A stretch of DNA of 64,000 bases, taken from NCBI RefSeq assembly GCF_002752355.1, contig NZ_MRAV01000011.1, positions 310,001 to 374,000 of the forward strand. The letters run 5' to 3'. Shown piece by piece: positions 42,535 through 51,439 of the stretch. This stretch comes from Leucobacter sp. OLIS6 (GTDB lineage Bacteria > Actinomycetota > Actinomycetes > Actinomycetales > Microbacteriaceae). The translations under genes and the position numbers were made by a program. How positions within the stretch are numbered: position 1 is the first letter of the stretch; every line of letters begins with the position of its first letter. The notes under the pieces were generated by a model. The model was not told the DNA's origin, searched no databases, and was given only the letters and a program-made list of their open reading frames with translations.

Positions 42535-42540
42535 TATTGT
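42535..42540 (+). promoter_or_regulatory. -10 box giving a leaderless TetR transcript
   Basis: TATTGT ends six bases before GTG 42547. The same spacing occurs at several other genes in the window. Confidence 0.5.
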
Positions 42541-42546
42541 GGAGCC

Positions 42547-43149
42547 GTGGGAGCACGGGAGACGAATCGGGAGAGCCGCGAGCGCGCGCTGCTCGAAGCG
42601 GCCATCGAGTCCTTCGCCGAACTCGGCTTCTCGGAGGTCCGCCTGTCGGACATCGCGAAGCGCGCGGGCATGACCGCCGGCCATCTGAGCTACTACTTCC
42701 CCTCGAAGTCGGAGCTGCTGCGGCGCGCGATCGAGATGAGCGAGGGCCGGCTCATCGAGGACGCCCGCGCGGCGCTCGAGCGCCTGGAGCGCCCCGAGGA
42801 CCGTTTGCGCACGCTGATCGACCTGTCCCTCGCGGACCGGGTGCGGGATCCGGGCTGGCTGCTCTGGTTCCAGGTCTGGGCCGGCGCCGCGCTGCACCCC
42901 GAGATCACCGAGTCGCACCACGCGCTCGACGGCGAGTGGCGTGCGCTGCTGCGTCAGGTGATCGACGAGGGCATCGCCGCGGGCGGTTTCCGCGCCGAGG
43001 ACCCCGACGCGACCGCCGCCGCGATCGCGAGCATGCTCGACGGCCTCTCGATCCAGCTCGTGCTGGAGGCGCCCGGGTACGGGCCCGAGCGCATTCGGGC
43101 CATCGCCGACGCGGCGGTCGCCGCGCTGCTCGGCCTGCGTGACGCCTGA
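42547..43149 (+). CDS. TetR-family regulator, probable local controller of agmatine deiminase
   Basis: A 200-residue regulator starting at GTG 42547. The HTH is at about 12-55 (LLEAAIESFAELGFSEVRLS, then DIAKRAGMTAGHLSYYFPSK), and the C-terminal domain (LLWFQVWAGAALHPEI) resembles the BetI/TetR_C_6 group that binds small cationic or amine ligands. The agmatine deiminase gene follows in the same direction after about 190 bases that include a palindromic operator. I infer that it regulates that gene and perhaps itself. Confidence 0.88.
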   Translation: MGARETNRESRERALLEAAIESFAELGFSEVRLSDIAKRAGMTAGHLSYYFPSKSELLRRAIEMSEGRLIEDARAALERLERPEDRLRTLIDLSLADRVRDPGWLLWFQVWAGAALHPEITESHHALDGEWRALLRQVIDEGIAAGGFRAEDPDATAAAIASMLDGLSIQLVLEAPGYGPERIRAIADAAVAALLGLRDA

Positions 43150-43292
43150 TTCCTGCGGCTCACGGCCGTTCCCGACGGTTCCGGGCGGTCTTCTTCCACC
43201 GGATATCCGGCTTCTACCGGATCCTCCCCGCGGGGATCGTCCGGCCCCAGCCCGATATCCGGTGCTCGCCGTGCGAGCGGGGCTTGCGCAAT

Positions 43293-43328
43293 ATTTGGTT
43301 TTCAGCAAAACTTTGTTGAGAACCAAAT
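43293..43328. promoter_or_regulatory. Inverted-repeat operator upstream of agmatine deiminase
   Basis: ATTTGGTTTTCA (43293-43304) and TGAGAACCAAAT (43317-43328) are inverse complements with one mismatch, in an AT-rich patch ending about 12 bases before the start codon. A likely TetR operator overlapping the promoter or leader. Confidence 0.7.
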
Positions 43329-43340
43329 TTTGGAGTGATG

Positions 43341-44375
43341 ATGACCGAGATCCAGAGCACCCCGGCCGCGGCCGGATTCGCCATGCCCGCCGAGTGGGAA
43401 CCGCACGACGGCTGCATCATGGTGTGGCCGTTCCGAAAGCAGCTGTGGGGATCGCAGCTCGCCGCCGCGAAGCGCGACTACGCGGCGGTCGCGAACGCCG
43501 TCGCCCGCTTCGAACCCGTGTTCATGGTGTGCCCGCCCGGGCTCGCCGACGAGGTGCGCGCCGCCTGCGGCCCCGGGGTCGAACCCATCGAAGTGCCCGT
43601 CGACGACTCGTGGGCCCGCGACAGCGGCCCGATCTTCCTCCGCAACGACGAGACCGGCGAGTTCGCCGTGATGGACTTCCGCTTCAACGCCTGGGGCGAG
43701 CGCTGGCCGCACGCGGAGGACGCGCAGCTCGCGGTGCGCCTCGCCGACCACTTCGGCCTGCCGCACTTCCGCACCTCATTCGTGCTCGAGGGCGGTGCAT
43801 TCTTCGTCGACGGCGAGGGCACGGTCTACGTCACCGAGCAGTGCCTGCTGAACCCGAACCGCAACCCCGAGCTGGACCGGGAGCAGATCGAGCAGGAACT
43901 GCGCGCGGGCCTCGGTGCCGAACGCGTCGTCTGGCTGCCCTACGGGCACGCGCTCGACACGGGCCCCGCCGGCACCGACGGGCACATCGACGGCGTCGCC
44001 CAGCTCGTCGGTCCCGGCCGGATCCTGCTCGAGGTGCCGAGCGATCCGGCATCCACCGAGTACGAGCGATCGCGCGCCAACCTCGAGGCGCTCGCCGCCG
44101 GGCCGGACGCGCGCGGGCGCCGGATCGAGGTGCTCGAGGTCGACGTCCCCGCCGAGGGGCAGGTGGCCTACGCCAACCACTACCTCGCGAACGGCGCCGT
44201 GATCGTCCCCATCGGCGAGGACGAGCACGATGCAGGCATGCTCGCGGTACTGCAGCGCATCTATCCCGATCGGGAGATCGTGGGCGTTCCCGGCCGCACC
44301 ATCGGGTACGGCGGCGGCGGACCGCACTGCATCACCCAGCAGATCCCGGCCGGGATCCTCTCGCCGCGCGGCTGA
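43341..44375 (+). CDS. aguA: Agmatine deiminase (peptidylarginine-deiminase family)
   Basis: A 344-residue enzyme hydrolysing agmatine to N-carbamoylputrescine and ammonia. I chose ATG 43341, five bases after GGAG; ATG 43338 and GTG 43335 are adjacent alternatives. Family landmarks are the N-terminal MPAEWEPHDGCIMVWP, WARDSGPIF, GGAFFVDGEGTVYVTEQCLL, a GTDGHIDG catalytic His segment and the C-terminal nucleophile Cys330 in GGGGPHCITQQ. Length matches the family. The local TetR gene and palindromic operator suggest induction by agmatine or a related polyamine. The other steps to putrescine are not in the window. The 3' end overlaps the convergent surface-protein gene by 44 bases. Confidence 0.93.
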   Translation: MTEIQSTPAAAGFAMPAEWEPHDGCIMVWPFRKQLWGSQLAAAKRDYAAVANAVARFEPVFMVCPPGLADEVRAACGPGVEPIEVPVDDSWARDSGPIFLRNDETGEFAVMDFRFNAWGERWPHAEDAQLAVRLADHFGLPHFRTSFVLEGGAFFVDGEGTVYVTEQCLLNPNRNPELDREQIEQELRAGLGAERVVWLPYGHALDTGPAGTDGHIDGVAQLVGPGRILLEVPSDPASTEYERSRANLEALAAGPDARGRRIEVLEVDVPAEGQVAYANHYLANGAVIVPIGEDEHDAGMLAVLQRIYPDREIVGVPGRTIGYGGGGPHCITQQIPAGILSPRG

Positions 44376-46023
44376 ACCCGAGCGTCCCGCAGGCCGCCCC
44401 GGCGAACAGCAGAGCGATCACCCAGGGGGCGGCGCTCAGCGGCTCCGAGCCGGTGGCGGCGAGCTCGGTCGGGTCGACCCTGGTGCCGGTGGCCGGCGGC
44501 GTCCGGGTCGGATCCGTGCCGGTGCCGTCCGTTGGCGCGGGCGGCACCGGCACGGTGTCGTCCGCGACCTCGGCGTCGGCTTCCTGCCCCGACGGGGTCT
44601 CGCCCTCGGTCGTACCGCTGATCCTGATCTCTCCGGCCGAACCGCCGGCGTGCTTCGCGGTGACGGTATAGGCGATGCGGGCCCGCTGCCCGGGTTGCAG
44701 GTCGCCCGACCATTCGACGGCCCCGCCCACCACGCGCACCGTTCCACGATCGGCGGTCGCCGCGTCGATCGAGACCGCGGCACGGTCGGCGGTGACCCGC
44801 TCGACCGCGGTCGCGTGCAGGGGAGTGTTCCCCGAGTTGGTGATGGCGAGGTCGACTCGGGCGACCGCGCGCGACGGCGAGGAGTCGGTCTCGACGGTGC
44901 GGACCGCGCCGAGGGACGGCTTCGCCGCCGCGGCGGACCCGTCGGCGCCCGAGGCGACGAAGTACGCCAGGCTCGAGCTTCCGTTCGAAGCGCCCCCGCT
45001 CTGCGCGTGCGCGAGCACGGAACTCGTGTCGACCTGCGAGCCCGTCGCGTAGATCGAGCGCGCCCCCTTGGGGAGCGTCTCGCCGGGGATCTCGAAGATG
45101 GAGGGGCCCGGGGAATCGAGCGAGAACAGCTGCTCGATCACATAGAAGCCGTCGCGCGGGGACGGCACCGTGACGCCCATCGTGACGGTGCCGGGCGCCT
45201 GGCCCTCGGCCGCGACGGAGTACGCCGAGGCCGGCACGGCCGCCGCAGGATCACCGAGCGCGCCCGAGGTGCTCGGCAGTTCGTCGAAGGCGAAGAGCCG
45301 CGTCGTCCCCGGGACCGGGCGCAGCAGTCCGGGCCAGGAATCGGCCCCGCGCGCCCCGATCCACTGGCCGCCCTCGGCCGCGTCGGCCGCGTGACCGGCC
45401 ACGGCGCCGCGGACCCGGAGTCGTGCGCCCTCGCCGTTCGGGCCGGGCACCCAGGTGGAGGAGATGTTCCCCATGGTCCACGACATCGCGCCGTAGCTCA
45501 GCGATAGCGGGAAGACGGAGGAGCCGCTGCGCGCCTCACCGGTGAACGAACCCCCGGCGGCCCCGACGTCGTCGAGGTTGGCGAAGAGTGCGATGCGGGC
45601 CCGGAAGTCCTTCTTCGCGGCGACTCCCGGCGCGAACGCGAAGCGGACGGTGCGGCCGTCGGCGTCGACGCGGTAGTCGGCGATCGTCTCGCCCGCCTCG
45701 TCCGTCACGGTTCCGGGATCCGCGACGGCGATGAGGTGTTCGGGCAGCGCGAGCGAGAACCGTGCGCCGGGTTGCGCGTACTCGGTCTCGATCCTGATCA
45801 TCAGCGCGAACGAGGGGGCGAAGCTCGACGGCCAGGTCTGCTCGCCGGGAAGGTAGGGCTGCAGCGCGACCTCGGAAATGGGCGATGCCGCGGGTGCCGC
45901 GGGTGCGGGATCGGCGGGTGTCGGATCGGCGACGGCGGCCTGCGCGGGGAGCATCGGGATCCCGAGGATCAGCGCTCCGGCGAGCAGAGCCGCGGCGGCG
46001 GAACGGAAACGGGAAAGTGCCAC
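44332..46023 (-). CDS. LAATG-anchored surface protein
   Basis: A 563-residue wall protein starting at GTG 46023, preceded by GGAGGA with a five-base spacer; longer frames overlap the pentapeptide gene. The signal peptide is FRSAAAALLAGALILGIPML with cleavage near AQA. The body is Ala/Gly-rich with beta-sandwich character; a DUF11-like domain lies at about 405-480 (LAITNSGNTPLHATAVERVT). A Pro/Thr-rich wall-spanning linker precedes LAATG at 521, a hydrophobic helix and a basic tail. Its stop lies inside the end of the convergent aguA gene. No adhesive domain identified. Confidence 0.84.
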   Translation of the reverse strand: MALSRFRSAAAALLAGALILGIPMLPAQAAVADPTPADPAPAAPAASPISEVALQPYLPGEQTWPSSFAPSFALMIRIETEYAQPGARFSLALPEHLIAVADPGTVTDEAGETIADYRVDADGRTVRFAFAPGVAAKKDFRARIALFANLDDVGAAGGSFTGEARSGSSVFPLSLSYGAMSWTMGNISSTWVPGPNGEGARLRVRGAVAGHAADAAEGGQWIGARGADSWPGLLRPVPGTTRLFAFDELPSTSGALGDPAAAVPASAYSVAAEGQAPGTVTMGVTVPSPRDGFYVIEQLFSLDSPGPSIFEIPGETLPKGARSIYATGSQVDTSSVLAHAQSGGASNGSSSLAYFVASGADGSAAAAKPSLGAVRTVETDSSPSRAVARVDLAITNSGNTPLHATAVERVTADRAAVSIDAATADRGTVRVVGGAVEWSGDLQPGQRARIAYTVTAKHAGGSAGEIRISGTTEGETPSGQEADAEVADDTVPVPPAPTDGTGTDPTRTPPATGTRVDPTELAATGSEPLSAAPWVIALLFAGAACGTLGFSRAARGSRPGSAG

Positions 46024-46155
46024 GGGAATCCTCCGGGTCGGGTCCGTGGCCGTCCCCCACGCGGCGGCCCGCAACCGAGCCCACACTATCCGCGGTGTCG
46101 GTGGCCGAGTGTAGGGTCGTGCCCGTCCCGACACGTCGATCGCAGAGGAGCCGCC

Positions 46156-46827
46156 ATGGTCGCACGCACGCGCAGGATCGATCCCACGCCCCACCTCGAC
46201 CCGGTGCGGCTCGACGAGCTCCGCGACGGCGATCCCGAGGCGATCGGGCCGCGCCGCGTGTTCGAGGGCGAGCGCTTCGCGGGCGGCGACCTCTCGGGGC
46301 GCGCCGCCGCCGGGCTCACGCTGATGGAGTGCGAGCTGCTCGACCTGCAGGCGCACGACGCCGACCTGCAGGGATCCCGATTCGTCGAGACCCGCTTCGA
46401 GCGCCTCGACGCCCCGAATCTCAAGGCTCGCCGCAGCACTTGGAAGGACGTCGAGGTCCTTTCGTCCCGCGTCGGCGCGGCGGAACTGTACGATTCCGGG
46501 CTGCACCAGGTGCTCTTCGAAGGGTCGAAGCTGGGCTGGGTCAACCTGCGCGCCTCCGAGCTGCGCGACGTGCTGTTCCGCGGCTGCCGCATCGAGGAGC
46601 TCGACCTCGGCGGGGCGCGCATCACCCGCATGGCGTTCGACGGGTGCACGGTCGGCAAGCTCGTGCTCACGGGCGCGCGATCCGAAGGGCTCGACCTGCG
46701 CGGCCTCGAGTTCTCGAGCATCGAGGGCCTCGAGGGCCTGCGCGGTGCGATCGTCTCCGAGATGCAGGCCATCGACCTCGCCCCGATCTTCGCCGCGCAC
46801 TTCGGCATGGAGATCCGCGCGAGCTGA
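46156..46827 (+). CDS. Pentapeptide-repeat protein
   Basis: A 223-residue cytosolic protein. The ATG follows AGAGGAG. From about residue 40 the sequence shows pentapeptide periodicity, with Leu or Phe at every fifth position (FAGGDLSGRAAAGLTLMECE, ADLQGSRFVETRFERLDAPN, LRASELRDVLFRGCRIEELD). This predicts a right-handed quadrilateral beta-helix. Some family members mimic DNA and protect gyrase, but nothing here proves it. Divergent from the surface protein; the next gene starts 29 bases downstream. Confidence 0.85.
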   Translation: MVARTRRIDPTPHLDPVRLDELRDGDPEAIGPRRVFEGERFAGGDLSGRAAAGLTLMECELLDLQAHDADLQGSRFVETRFERLDAPNLKARRSTWKDVEVLSSRVGAAELYDSGLHQVLFEGSKLGWVNLRASELRDVLFRGCRIEELDLGGARITRMAFDGCTVGKLVLTGARSEGLDLRGLEFSSIEGLEGLRGAIVSEMQAIDLAPIFAAHFGMEIRAS

Positions 46828-46843
46828 CCCGGCGGCTTCACGA

Positions 46844-46849
46844 GATAAT
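46844..46849 (+). promoter_or_regulatory. -10 box giving a leaderless transcript of the DUF1361 gene
   Basis: GATAAT ends seven bases before GTG 46857, and no ribosome-binding site is present. Confidence 0.5.
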
Positions 46850-46856
46850 CGTCTCC

Positions 46857-47573
46857 GTGTTCTTCCTCCCCGTCGGTGCCGTCCTGCTGAACGTCTACGC
46901 CCTGATCCTCGTGCTCGCCCGGGCCTGGGTGTACCGCACGCCGCTGTACCGGCCGATGCTGTGGAACATCCTGCTCTCGGTCCTGCCCGTCTTCATCCTC
47001 GGCATCGGCGGGCTGTTCGGCTTCGCGCTGCTCGTCGCGGCTCCCGTGGTCGGACTCGCGGTGCTCGCCGTCACGGCGATCCTCTGGCTGCTCATGCTGC
47101 CGAACGCGAGCTACCTCATCACCGAGCTCAACCAGTCGCACCGGCGGGACGACGACCCGGTGCCGCTCTGGTACGACATCATCCTCGTGATCACCCTCGC
47201 GATGTCGGGCGTGGTCAACACGGTCTTCAACGTGTTCCTCGCGCACATGTTCTTCACGACGAGCGTGTACGGCGACTCGGCGCGCAACTTCCTGGAGCCG
47301 GGCGCGCTCGCGGCGGTCGGGGTCGTCATGCTGCTGCTCGGGTTCGGCATGTACCTGGGGCGCTACCTGCGCTTCAACTCCTGGGACCTGCGCCACCCCG
47401 TCTCGTTCCTGCGCAAGTTCTTCGCGCACTTCCGCACGCGCGACCACATCGCGGCGGCCGCCGGCTTCACCGTGACCTACGCCGTGTTCCTCGCGCTCAT
47501 CTACTGCGTCGTCGCGGGGCCGATGATCGACGGCCTGCTGTCGATCGAGCGGGTGCGGAGCCTGCTGCAGTAG
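46857..47573 (+). CDS. DUF1361 membrane protein
   Basis: A 238-residue protein with about six helices, starting at GTG 46857 (VFFLPVGAVLLNVYALILVL). The DUF1361 landmark region is clear: LWLLMLPNASYLITELNQSH, then VPLWYDIILVITLAMSGVVN, then RYLRFNSWDLRHP. Family function is unknown. A hexamer GATAAT seven bases upstream and the absence of a ribosome-binding site indicate leaderless expression. Confidence 0.87.
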   Translation: MFFLPVGAVLLNVYALILVLARAWVYRTPLYRPMLWNILLSVLPVFILGIGGLFGFALLVAAPVVGLAVLAVTAILWLLMLPNASYLITELNQSHRRDDDPVPLWYDIILVITLAMSGVVNTVFNVFLAHMFFTTSVYGDSARNFLEPGALAAVGVVMLLLGFGMYLGRYLRFNSWDLRHPVSFLRKFFAHFRTRDHIAAAAGFTVTYAVFLALIYCVVAGPMIDGLLSIERVRSLLQ

Positions 47574-47635
47574 CCTGCGGTCAGCGCGGGTCGGATGCGG
47601 CCCGCTCCGGCAGGGAATCGGGAATCGGGGTCGCG

Positions 47636-48388
47636 ATGGCGGATCAGGAAGCGCGGGCCACCTCGTTCGGCTCGGTGGCCGAGCTGTACGAGCGGGGGCG
47701 TCCCGAGTATCCGGCCACGGCCATCGAGTGGATGCTCGCGCCCGTCCGCGGCACCGCCGCATCGCCGAGGGTGCTCGATGTCGGGGCGGGCACCGGCAAG
47801 CTGAGCCGCGGCCTCCTCGCGGCCGGGTGCCGGGTCACCGCGGTGGATCCCGATGCGCAGATGCTCGAGCAGCTGCGCGACTCGGTGCCCGGGGTCCCGA
47901 CGGGGATCGGCACCGCCGAATCCCTGCCCTGCGCCGACGCGAGCGCGGACGCCGTCGTGCTCGGGCAGGCCTGGCACTGGGTCGATCCCGTGCTCGCGTC
48001 CCGCGAGATCGCACGGGTGCTGCGTCCGGGCGGCGTACTGGGTCTTGTCTGGAACCTGCGGGATCCCCGCACCGCGTGGGCGACCGAGCTCGAAGCGCTG
48101 GTGCGGACGAGCGGGTCGCGCGACACGATCGCCGCGGGCGGTCCCGAACTGGCGCCTCCGTTCGGCGCTCCCGAGCACGCGAGCTGGGCCTGGGAGCACC
48201 CTGCGACTCGAGCGACGTTGGGCGGGATGCTGCGCTCCCGCAGTTACTACATCACCGGATCTCCGCTCGAACGCGCGGAGCTCGACGCGGGGCTGGCGCG
48301 GATCCTGGACGGGCTCGGTCTGCGCGACGGCGAGTCGATCGGCATGCCCTACGTCACGCACGCGTTCCGCGCGATCCTGCCGGGGTAG
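47636..48388 (+). CDS. Class I SAM-dependent methyltransferase
   Basis: A 250-residue methyltransferase of the Methyltransf_11 type. The N terminus has FGSVAELYERGRPEYP, followed by SAM motif I VLDVGAGTGKLSRGL, VTAVDPDAQMLEQL with the acidic residue that binds the ribose, and AWHWVDPVLASREIARVLRP. Substrate is not readable. ATG 47636 follows GGAATCGGGG loosely. It stands alone between the DUF1361 gene and the large surface protein. Confidence 0.88.
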   Translation: MADQEARATSFGSVAELYERGRPEYPATAIEWMLAPVRGTAASPRVLDVGAGTGKLSRGLLAAGCRVTAVDPDAQMLEQLRDSVPGVPTGIGTAESLPCADASADAVVLGQAWHWVDPVLASREIARVLRPGGVLGLVWNLRDPRTAWATELEALVRTSGSRDTIAAGGPELAPPFGAPEHASWAWEHPATRATLGGMLRSRSYYITGSPLERAELDAGLARILDGLGLRDGESIGMPYVTHAFRAILPG

Positions 48389-48675
48389 GGCGGTCGGCGG
48401 TCTCGGGCTCCTGCGTGGGACCGCAGAACGTGCGGCCCCGCAGTGCGCGAGCGCCGACTCCTGGGCTCCCAAACCACGAATCCGGACCCAAGTCAGGGAA
48501 TATCCTGGACGAACGCGCGATCCCCGGGTACGCTCAACTCGATTCGGGGAAGTTTCAAGTATTCTGCCGTGCCGCTCGGGGCGCACGGCGCTTCGCCGAA
48601 GTCGGGGTCGTGCCAACGCTCCCGGACAGCTCGAGCGGTCGGAGGGGCCGGCGCTCCTGACACGTGGGGAACCTC

Positions 48676-51243
48676 ATGAATACAGCAGCACCACCTCGTC
48701 GCGGTTTCGCGCGCGCGGCCGCGTGGGCGACCGCAGCGCTGATCGCACTCCCGCTCGGCGCGCTCGGAGCGACCGCGGCCTCGGCCGTCGTCGGCGACCC
48801 GACCGTCGCCACCACCGCTCCGGGCACCACCAGCGTCGTCCAAACCGCGGGCAAGGCGCGCGGGAGCGGCCTCTGGGGGTACGCCGGCGATGTTCGGACC
48901 CGCACGAGCGACCTCGTCTACAGCTACGGTGTGACGACCAGCCCGTCCGACGGCAGCCTCTGGGTGACCGACAGCGCCAAGATCGCGTACGGAACCCTCG
49001 CGACGCTCTTCTGCTCGACCCAGGGCGGTGTGCTCGTCGACAACGGCAGGGCCTGCTACAGCGGCCAGTCCCGAGTGCAGCGGCACGAGCTGGCCGCGAC
49101 GCCGGACTGGGCGGCGGGTCAGTACACCGGCAACGGCGCGTACGGAACGGTCGCCGCGGGCGACAACGCGGGCGTCGGTGCGAACTACGCGAAGATCGCC
49201 GACTCCCAGGTGTGGGACGGCAGCACCATGCCGAGCGGGAAGTTCGGCGGTGTGCGCGGCATCGCCGTGACCCAGGCGGGCACGGCGTGGGCGATCGACG
49301 CTGACGGCCAGGCCGGGTGGCTGAACAACCAGAAGAAGGTCGTCCGCATGATCGCTCCCGGCGGCACGGAAGCCGGCGCCATCGGCAAGTCGAGCTGGCC
49401 GAGCGGCAACGGCTGGGCGAACCGCTACGACCCCGAGACCTTCGACTACGCGGTCGGCGTCGCGCGCATGCTGAACGGCGACATGGTCGTCACGAGCCAG
49501 ACGCCGGAGCTGCTGAAGCAGTACAAGCCCGACGGCACGTTCGTGCGCAACATCTATCTGAACCAGCCGGCGGGCACGGCGTATCCCACGGACGGCGGGT
49601 ACCGTTCGCCGTACGCGATCGCGGTGGATCCGGCCGACGGCACGCTGCTCGTGGGCTTCATCGATCCGGGTGCCGGGAACCAGACCTTCATCCAGCGGAT
49701 CGATCCCAACAATTGCACGACCGAGGCCGTCGGGAATCCGACGGGGTCCTCGCGGGATCGGTGCGCGGTGACGCAGACGATCGGCTTGGGGACGCTCGCG
49801 ACGGGTGATGGGCAGACGAATGCCACGTTCACGATTCAGGTGGAGCCGCGCACGGGCGACATCTACGTCGGGCAGCGCGGCGGGCTCATCTCGGTCTTCG
49901 CCCAGGACGGCACAGCGAAGGGCAAGTTCTCGGCCTTCGGCGGAGGCACCGGCAACGGACAGCTCTCGACGGTCCGCGGTCTCGCCTTCGACGAGCGCGG
50001 CTTCCTCTACGCGACCGTCGCCGAGGGGTCCTCGGCGACCCGCGTGGTGATCTTCGCCCGCACCCCGGACGCCGTGACGCAGTTCGCGGCGCAGTACACG
50101 AGCCCGGCGAAGACCTCGGTCGATCTCACCTGGAACGCGCTGCCCGCCGGTGTCACCGCCGATGCGCAGGCGCCGGTGCGCGACTACGTGATCGAGCAGT
50201 CGGAGGACGCCGGAACCACCTGGACCGTGGTGCCCGCGGCCGCGTCGACCGCCGCGACCCGCACCGTCTCGGGCCTCGACCCCGCGAAGACCTACCAGTT
50301 CCGCATCTCGGCGTGGAACGAGGCCGGCAACGGCGATACCGCGGTCGCGACCGTGCGTGCTCCGCTCTCGCACCCGTCGATCTCGGTGACGAAGACCGGC
50401 AACGGTCAGCAGAACGGCACGCAGGCCGCCGCGCTGCATGTCGCGGCGGGAGCCACCGTCCAGTTCGCCTACACCGTGAAGAACACGGGCGATGTGCCGG
50501 TGCAGATCGACGACGTGACCGACAGCGTGCTCGGTGCGATCCCCGCGCCGAGCGGCTTCAGCGGCACCCTCGGGGTCGGCGAAGAGGTCGTCTTCACCGC
50601 GAGCGGGCCTGTGGCCAAGGGCGATTACCACAACCGGGTCACCGTCAAGGCGACCGAGGCGGGCGTGCCGAACGAGCTGCAGCCGGTGCAGGCCGACTGG
50701 TACGGCTTCGGCGCGACCGCGGGTCTGCAGGTCGTGAAGACCGGTGACGGCGTTCGCGCTGCCACCGCCGCGGACCGCCACAGCGTCTCCACGAAGAAGC
50801 CGGTTCCGTTCGTGTACACGGTCACGAACACGGGCAACGTGCCCGTGCGCGTCGACAGCGTGAAGGACGACCGGCTCGGCACCATCGCCGCGCCGAGCGG
50901 GTTCGACGGCACGCTGGCCCCCGGAGCCTCCATCGCCTACACGGCCTCGGGCAAGCTGCCGAAGGGCGACTACGTCAACACGGTGACGGTGTCCGGAACC
51001 GCGACGGGGACGGATGCGGACCTGACCGTGGATCCGGCGAAGGACAGCTGGTACGGCAAGGGGACCGCCGATCGGGTGCCGCCGACCACGACGCCTCCGA
51101 CATCCCCGATCAAGAAGCCGAACGGCGGTGGACTCGCCGACACCGGTGACGCGACCGCCGCGGGCGTGCTCGGTCTGGCGGGCGTGCTGCTGCTCGGCGG
51201 CGGTGCGCTGCTGACGGTGAGGCGACTGCGCCGAACGGCATAG
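48676..51243 (+). CDS. LADTG-anchored surface protein with beta-propeller-like, Fn3 and DUF11-like domains
   Basis: An 855-residue wall protein. ATG 48676 follows GGGGA; the upstream GTG 48664 is the alternative. The signal peptide is AAAWATAALIALPLGALGAT-like, ending near ASA. Residues about 60-455 contain NHL or six-bladed-propeller-type repeats (GVRGIAVTQAGTAWAIDADG, STVRGLAFDERGFLYATVAE). A fibronectin-III-like domain follows at about 470-560 (ETYQFRISAWNEAGN-type), then two DUF11-like repeats (FAYTVKNTGDVPVQIDDVTD and FVYTVTNTGNVPVRVDSVKD). The C terminus has LADTG at about 820, a hydrophobic helix and RRLRRTA. The next gene is a membrane-sensor sigma factor fusion, so its expression could be envelope-controlled. 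Confidence 0.87.
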   Translation: MNTAAPPRRGFARAAAWATAALIALPLGALGATAASAVVGDPTVATTAPGTTSVVQTAGKARGSGLWGYAGDVRTRTSDLVYSYGVTTSPSDGSLWVTDSAKIAYGTLATLFCSTQGGVLVDNGRACYSGQSRVQRHELAATPDWAAGQYTGNGAYGTVAAGDNAGVGANYAKIADSQVWDGSTMPSGKFGGVRGIAVTQAGTAWAIDADGQAGWLNNQKKVVRMIAPGGTEAGAIGKSSWPSGNGWANRYDPETFDYAVGVARMLNGDMVVTSQTPELLKQYKPDGTFVRNIYLNQPAGTAYPTDGGYRSPYAIAVDPADGTLLVGFIDPGAGNQTFIQRIDPNNCTTEAVGNPTGSSRDRCAVTQTIGLGTLATGDGQTNATFTIQVEPRTGDIYVGQRGGLISVFAQDGTAKGKFSAFGGGTGNGQLSTVRGLAFDERGFLYATVAEGSSATRVVIFARTPDAVTQFAAQYTSPAKTSVDLTWNALPAGVTADAQAPVRDYVIEQSEDAGTTWTVVPAAASTAATRTVSGLDPAKTYQFRISAWNEAGNGDTAVATVRAPLSHPSISVTKTGNGQQNGTQAAALHVAAGATVQFAYTVKNTGDVPVQIDDVTDSVLGAIPAPSGFSGTLGVGEEVVFTASGPVAKGDYHNRVTVKATEAGVPNELQPVQADWYGFGATAGLQVVKTGDGVRAATAADRHSVSTKKPVPFVYTVTNTGNVPVRVDSVKDDRLGTIAAPSGFDGTLAPGASIAYTASGKLPKGDYVNTVTVSGTATGTDADLTVDPAKDSWYGKGTADRVPPTTTPPTSPIKKPNGGGLADTGDATAAGVLGLAGVLLLGGGALLTVRRLRRTA

Positions 51244-51257
51244 CGCGACGCGACGAG

Positions 51258-51300
51258 TGCGCGGGCGCGGATGGGCGAACAGCCCGTTCGCGCCCGCGCA
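51258..51300 (+). terminator. Terminator of the large surface-protein gene
   Basis: TGCGCGGGCGCG (51258-51269) pairs exactly with CGCGCCCGCGCA (51289-51300), with an inner GGGC/GCCC stem, followed by TTTG. Confidence 0.75.
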
Positions 51301-51439
51301 TTTGCGTGTTCCGGGCAGGTTTCCCCCGTGTTCTTGCGGGAACCCGACAAACAGTATTGGTGTAGGCGGTTTCGGGGTGCACAATCGACCGGTGCCGTAA
51401 TTCGGCGGCGCAGGATCTGGAACCGGGCTATTCGAGACG

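Noticed and set aside
42049-43326. Long frames overlapping the GNAT and TetR genes in other phases
   Set aside because: Composition is GC-driven; the GNAT and TetR proteins have full domain motifs and good start signals.
45885-48660. Large Arg/Ala-rich plus-strand frames across the pentapeptide, DUF1361 and methyltransferase genes
   Set aside because: They are out of phase with recognisable genes and rich in Arg/Pro/Ala, as expected of GC-rich shadow frames.
48493-51384. 963-codon minus-strand frame opposite the large surface protein
   Set aside because: Antisense shadow; no start signals, and the plus strand shows signal peptide, repeats and LADTG.
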